A stretch of 6,789 nucleotides of DNA from Xanthobacteraceae bacterium (GTDB lineage: Bacteria; Pseudomonadota; Alphaproteobacteria; Rhizobiales; Xanthobacteraceae), in assembly GCA_030043175.1 (NCBI GenBank), contig JASHYD010000154.1, forward strand, positions 1 through 6,789. Reading direction: 5' to 3'. The notes under the pieces were generated by a model. It searched no databases, was not told where the DNA came from, and worked only from the letters and a program-made list of their open reading frames with translations. Position 1 is the stretch's first letter; each line of letters opens with the position of its first letter. This document shows positions 6,613 to 6,789 of the stretch, piece by piece. The position numbers and the translations under genes were made by a program.

Positions 6613-6789
6613 TAACGCTCACTTAAGCTGCAGCAGTTCGAGCAAGTAAGACGTGTCCCAACTTGCTGACTTTCTGCGTGTTTTGACGCTGCGCTTGGAC
6701 TTGTTGGCACGGACGAGACCGAGCGCGAAGCGGCGTACGATGGCCATGTTCTTGGCGCCGTGACCGCTGCGGTAACGCGAGAGATCGTC
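6605..6789 (-). mobile_element. Right end of an ISAs1-type insertion sequence (boundary approximate)
   Basis: The transposase stop lies at 6619, and the similarity to the acetyltransferase remnant ends at about 6605-6612, so the element's terminus should fall around CCGGGTTAACGCTC (6607-6620). The short distance between stop codon and terminus is normal for compact IS elements. The matching left inverted repeat and the target duplication are outside the window. Confidence 0.45.
6619..6789 (-). CDS. ISAs1-family transposase, C-terminal part (runs off the right edge)
   Basis: On the minus strand an open frame enters at 6789 and stops at TGA (6621-6619), giving 56 residues. It contains SRYRSGHGAKNMAIVRR, FALGLVRANKSK and KTRRKSASWDTSYLLELL. 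This is the typical C-terminal end of ISAs1-family (DDE) transposases: an (N)xxRxxxGxxNxAxxRR helix, then a Lys/Arg-rich stretch and a W-D-x-x-(Y/F)LL tail. The catalytic Asp residues lie beyond the window, so whether the element is intact cannot be seen. A normal stop suggests this end is not truncated. It was recognised from memory of the family without a search. Confidence 0.75.
   Translation of the reverse strand, partial: DDLSRYRSGHGAKNMAIVRRFALGLVRANKSKRSVKTRRKSASWDTSYLLELLQLK

Overview
The window looks like chromosomal DNA of a GC-rich Gram-negative proteobacterium, most likely an alphaproteobacterium near the Hyphomicrobiales (inferred from codon usage, the style of the proteins and the lipopolysaccharide-type heptose genes; no marker gene is present to prove it). 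Its core is a divergently arranged nucleotide-heptose locus.

Left edge (1-166): the last 28 codons of a c-type cytochrome with a C-terminal CxxCH haem site, then a short gap between convergent genes with a weak hairpin. Minus strand (2008 down to 167): hldD (ADP-heptose 6-epimerase), followed after 57 bp by a cis-prenyltransferase of the undecaprenyl diphosphate synthase superfamily. Divergent spacer (2009-2461): no convincing gene, but its hldE-proximal 150 bp is built of imperfect direct repeats rich in TTGACA / TGTCAA elements. Plus strand (2462-6091): a tightly overlapping operon of hldE (bifunctional heptose kinase/adenylyltransferase), an AGE-superfamily sugar epimerase/isomerase, and a TalB-type transaldolase. 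Right edge (6092-6789): decayed DNA, with a C-terminal remnant of one GNAT acetyltransferase, an N-terminal remnant of a second, and then the 3' end of an ISAs1-type transposase on the minus strand that seems to cut the second remnant.

The genes fit one route. Transaldolase can make or drain sedoheptulose 7-phosphate, the starting point for heptose synthesis. A ketose-to-aldose isomerase is then needed (normally GmhA). HldE phosphorylates C1 and later adenylylates, and HldD epimerises the ADP-heptose. Neither gmhA nor gmhB is in the window, and an AGE-fold isomerase sits exactly between hldE and the transaldolase gene. The most interesting idea is therefore that the AGE protein supplies an isomerase step for the heptose pathway or a branch of it; this is inference from context and fold, not shown. 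The linked prenyltransferase may make a lipid carrier for the same glycan, again by context only.
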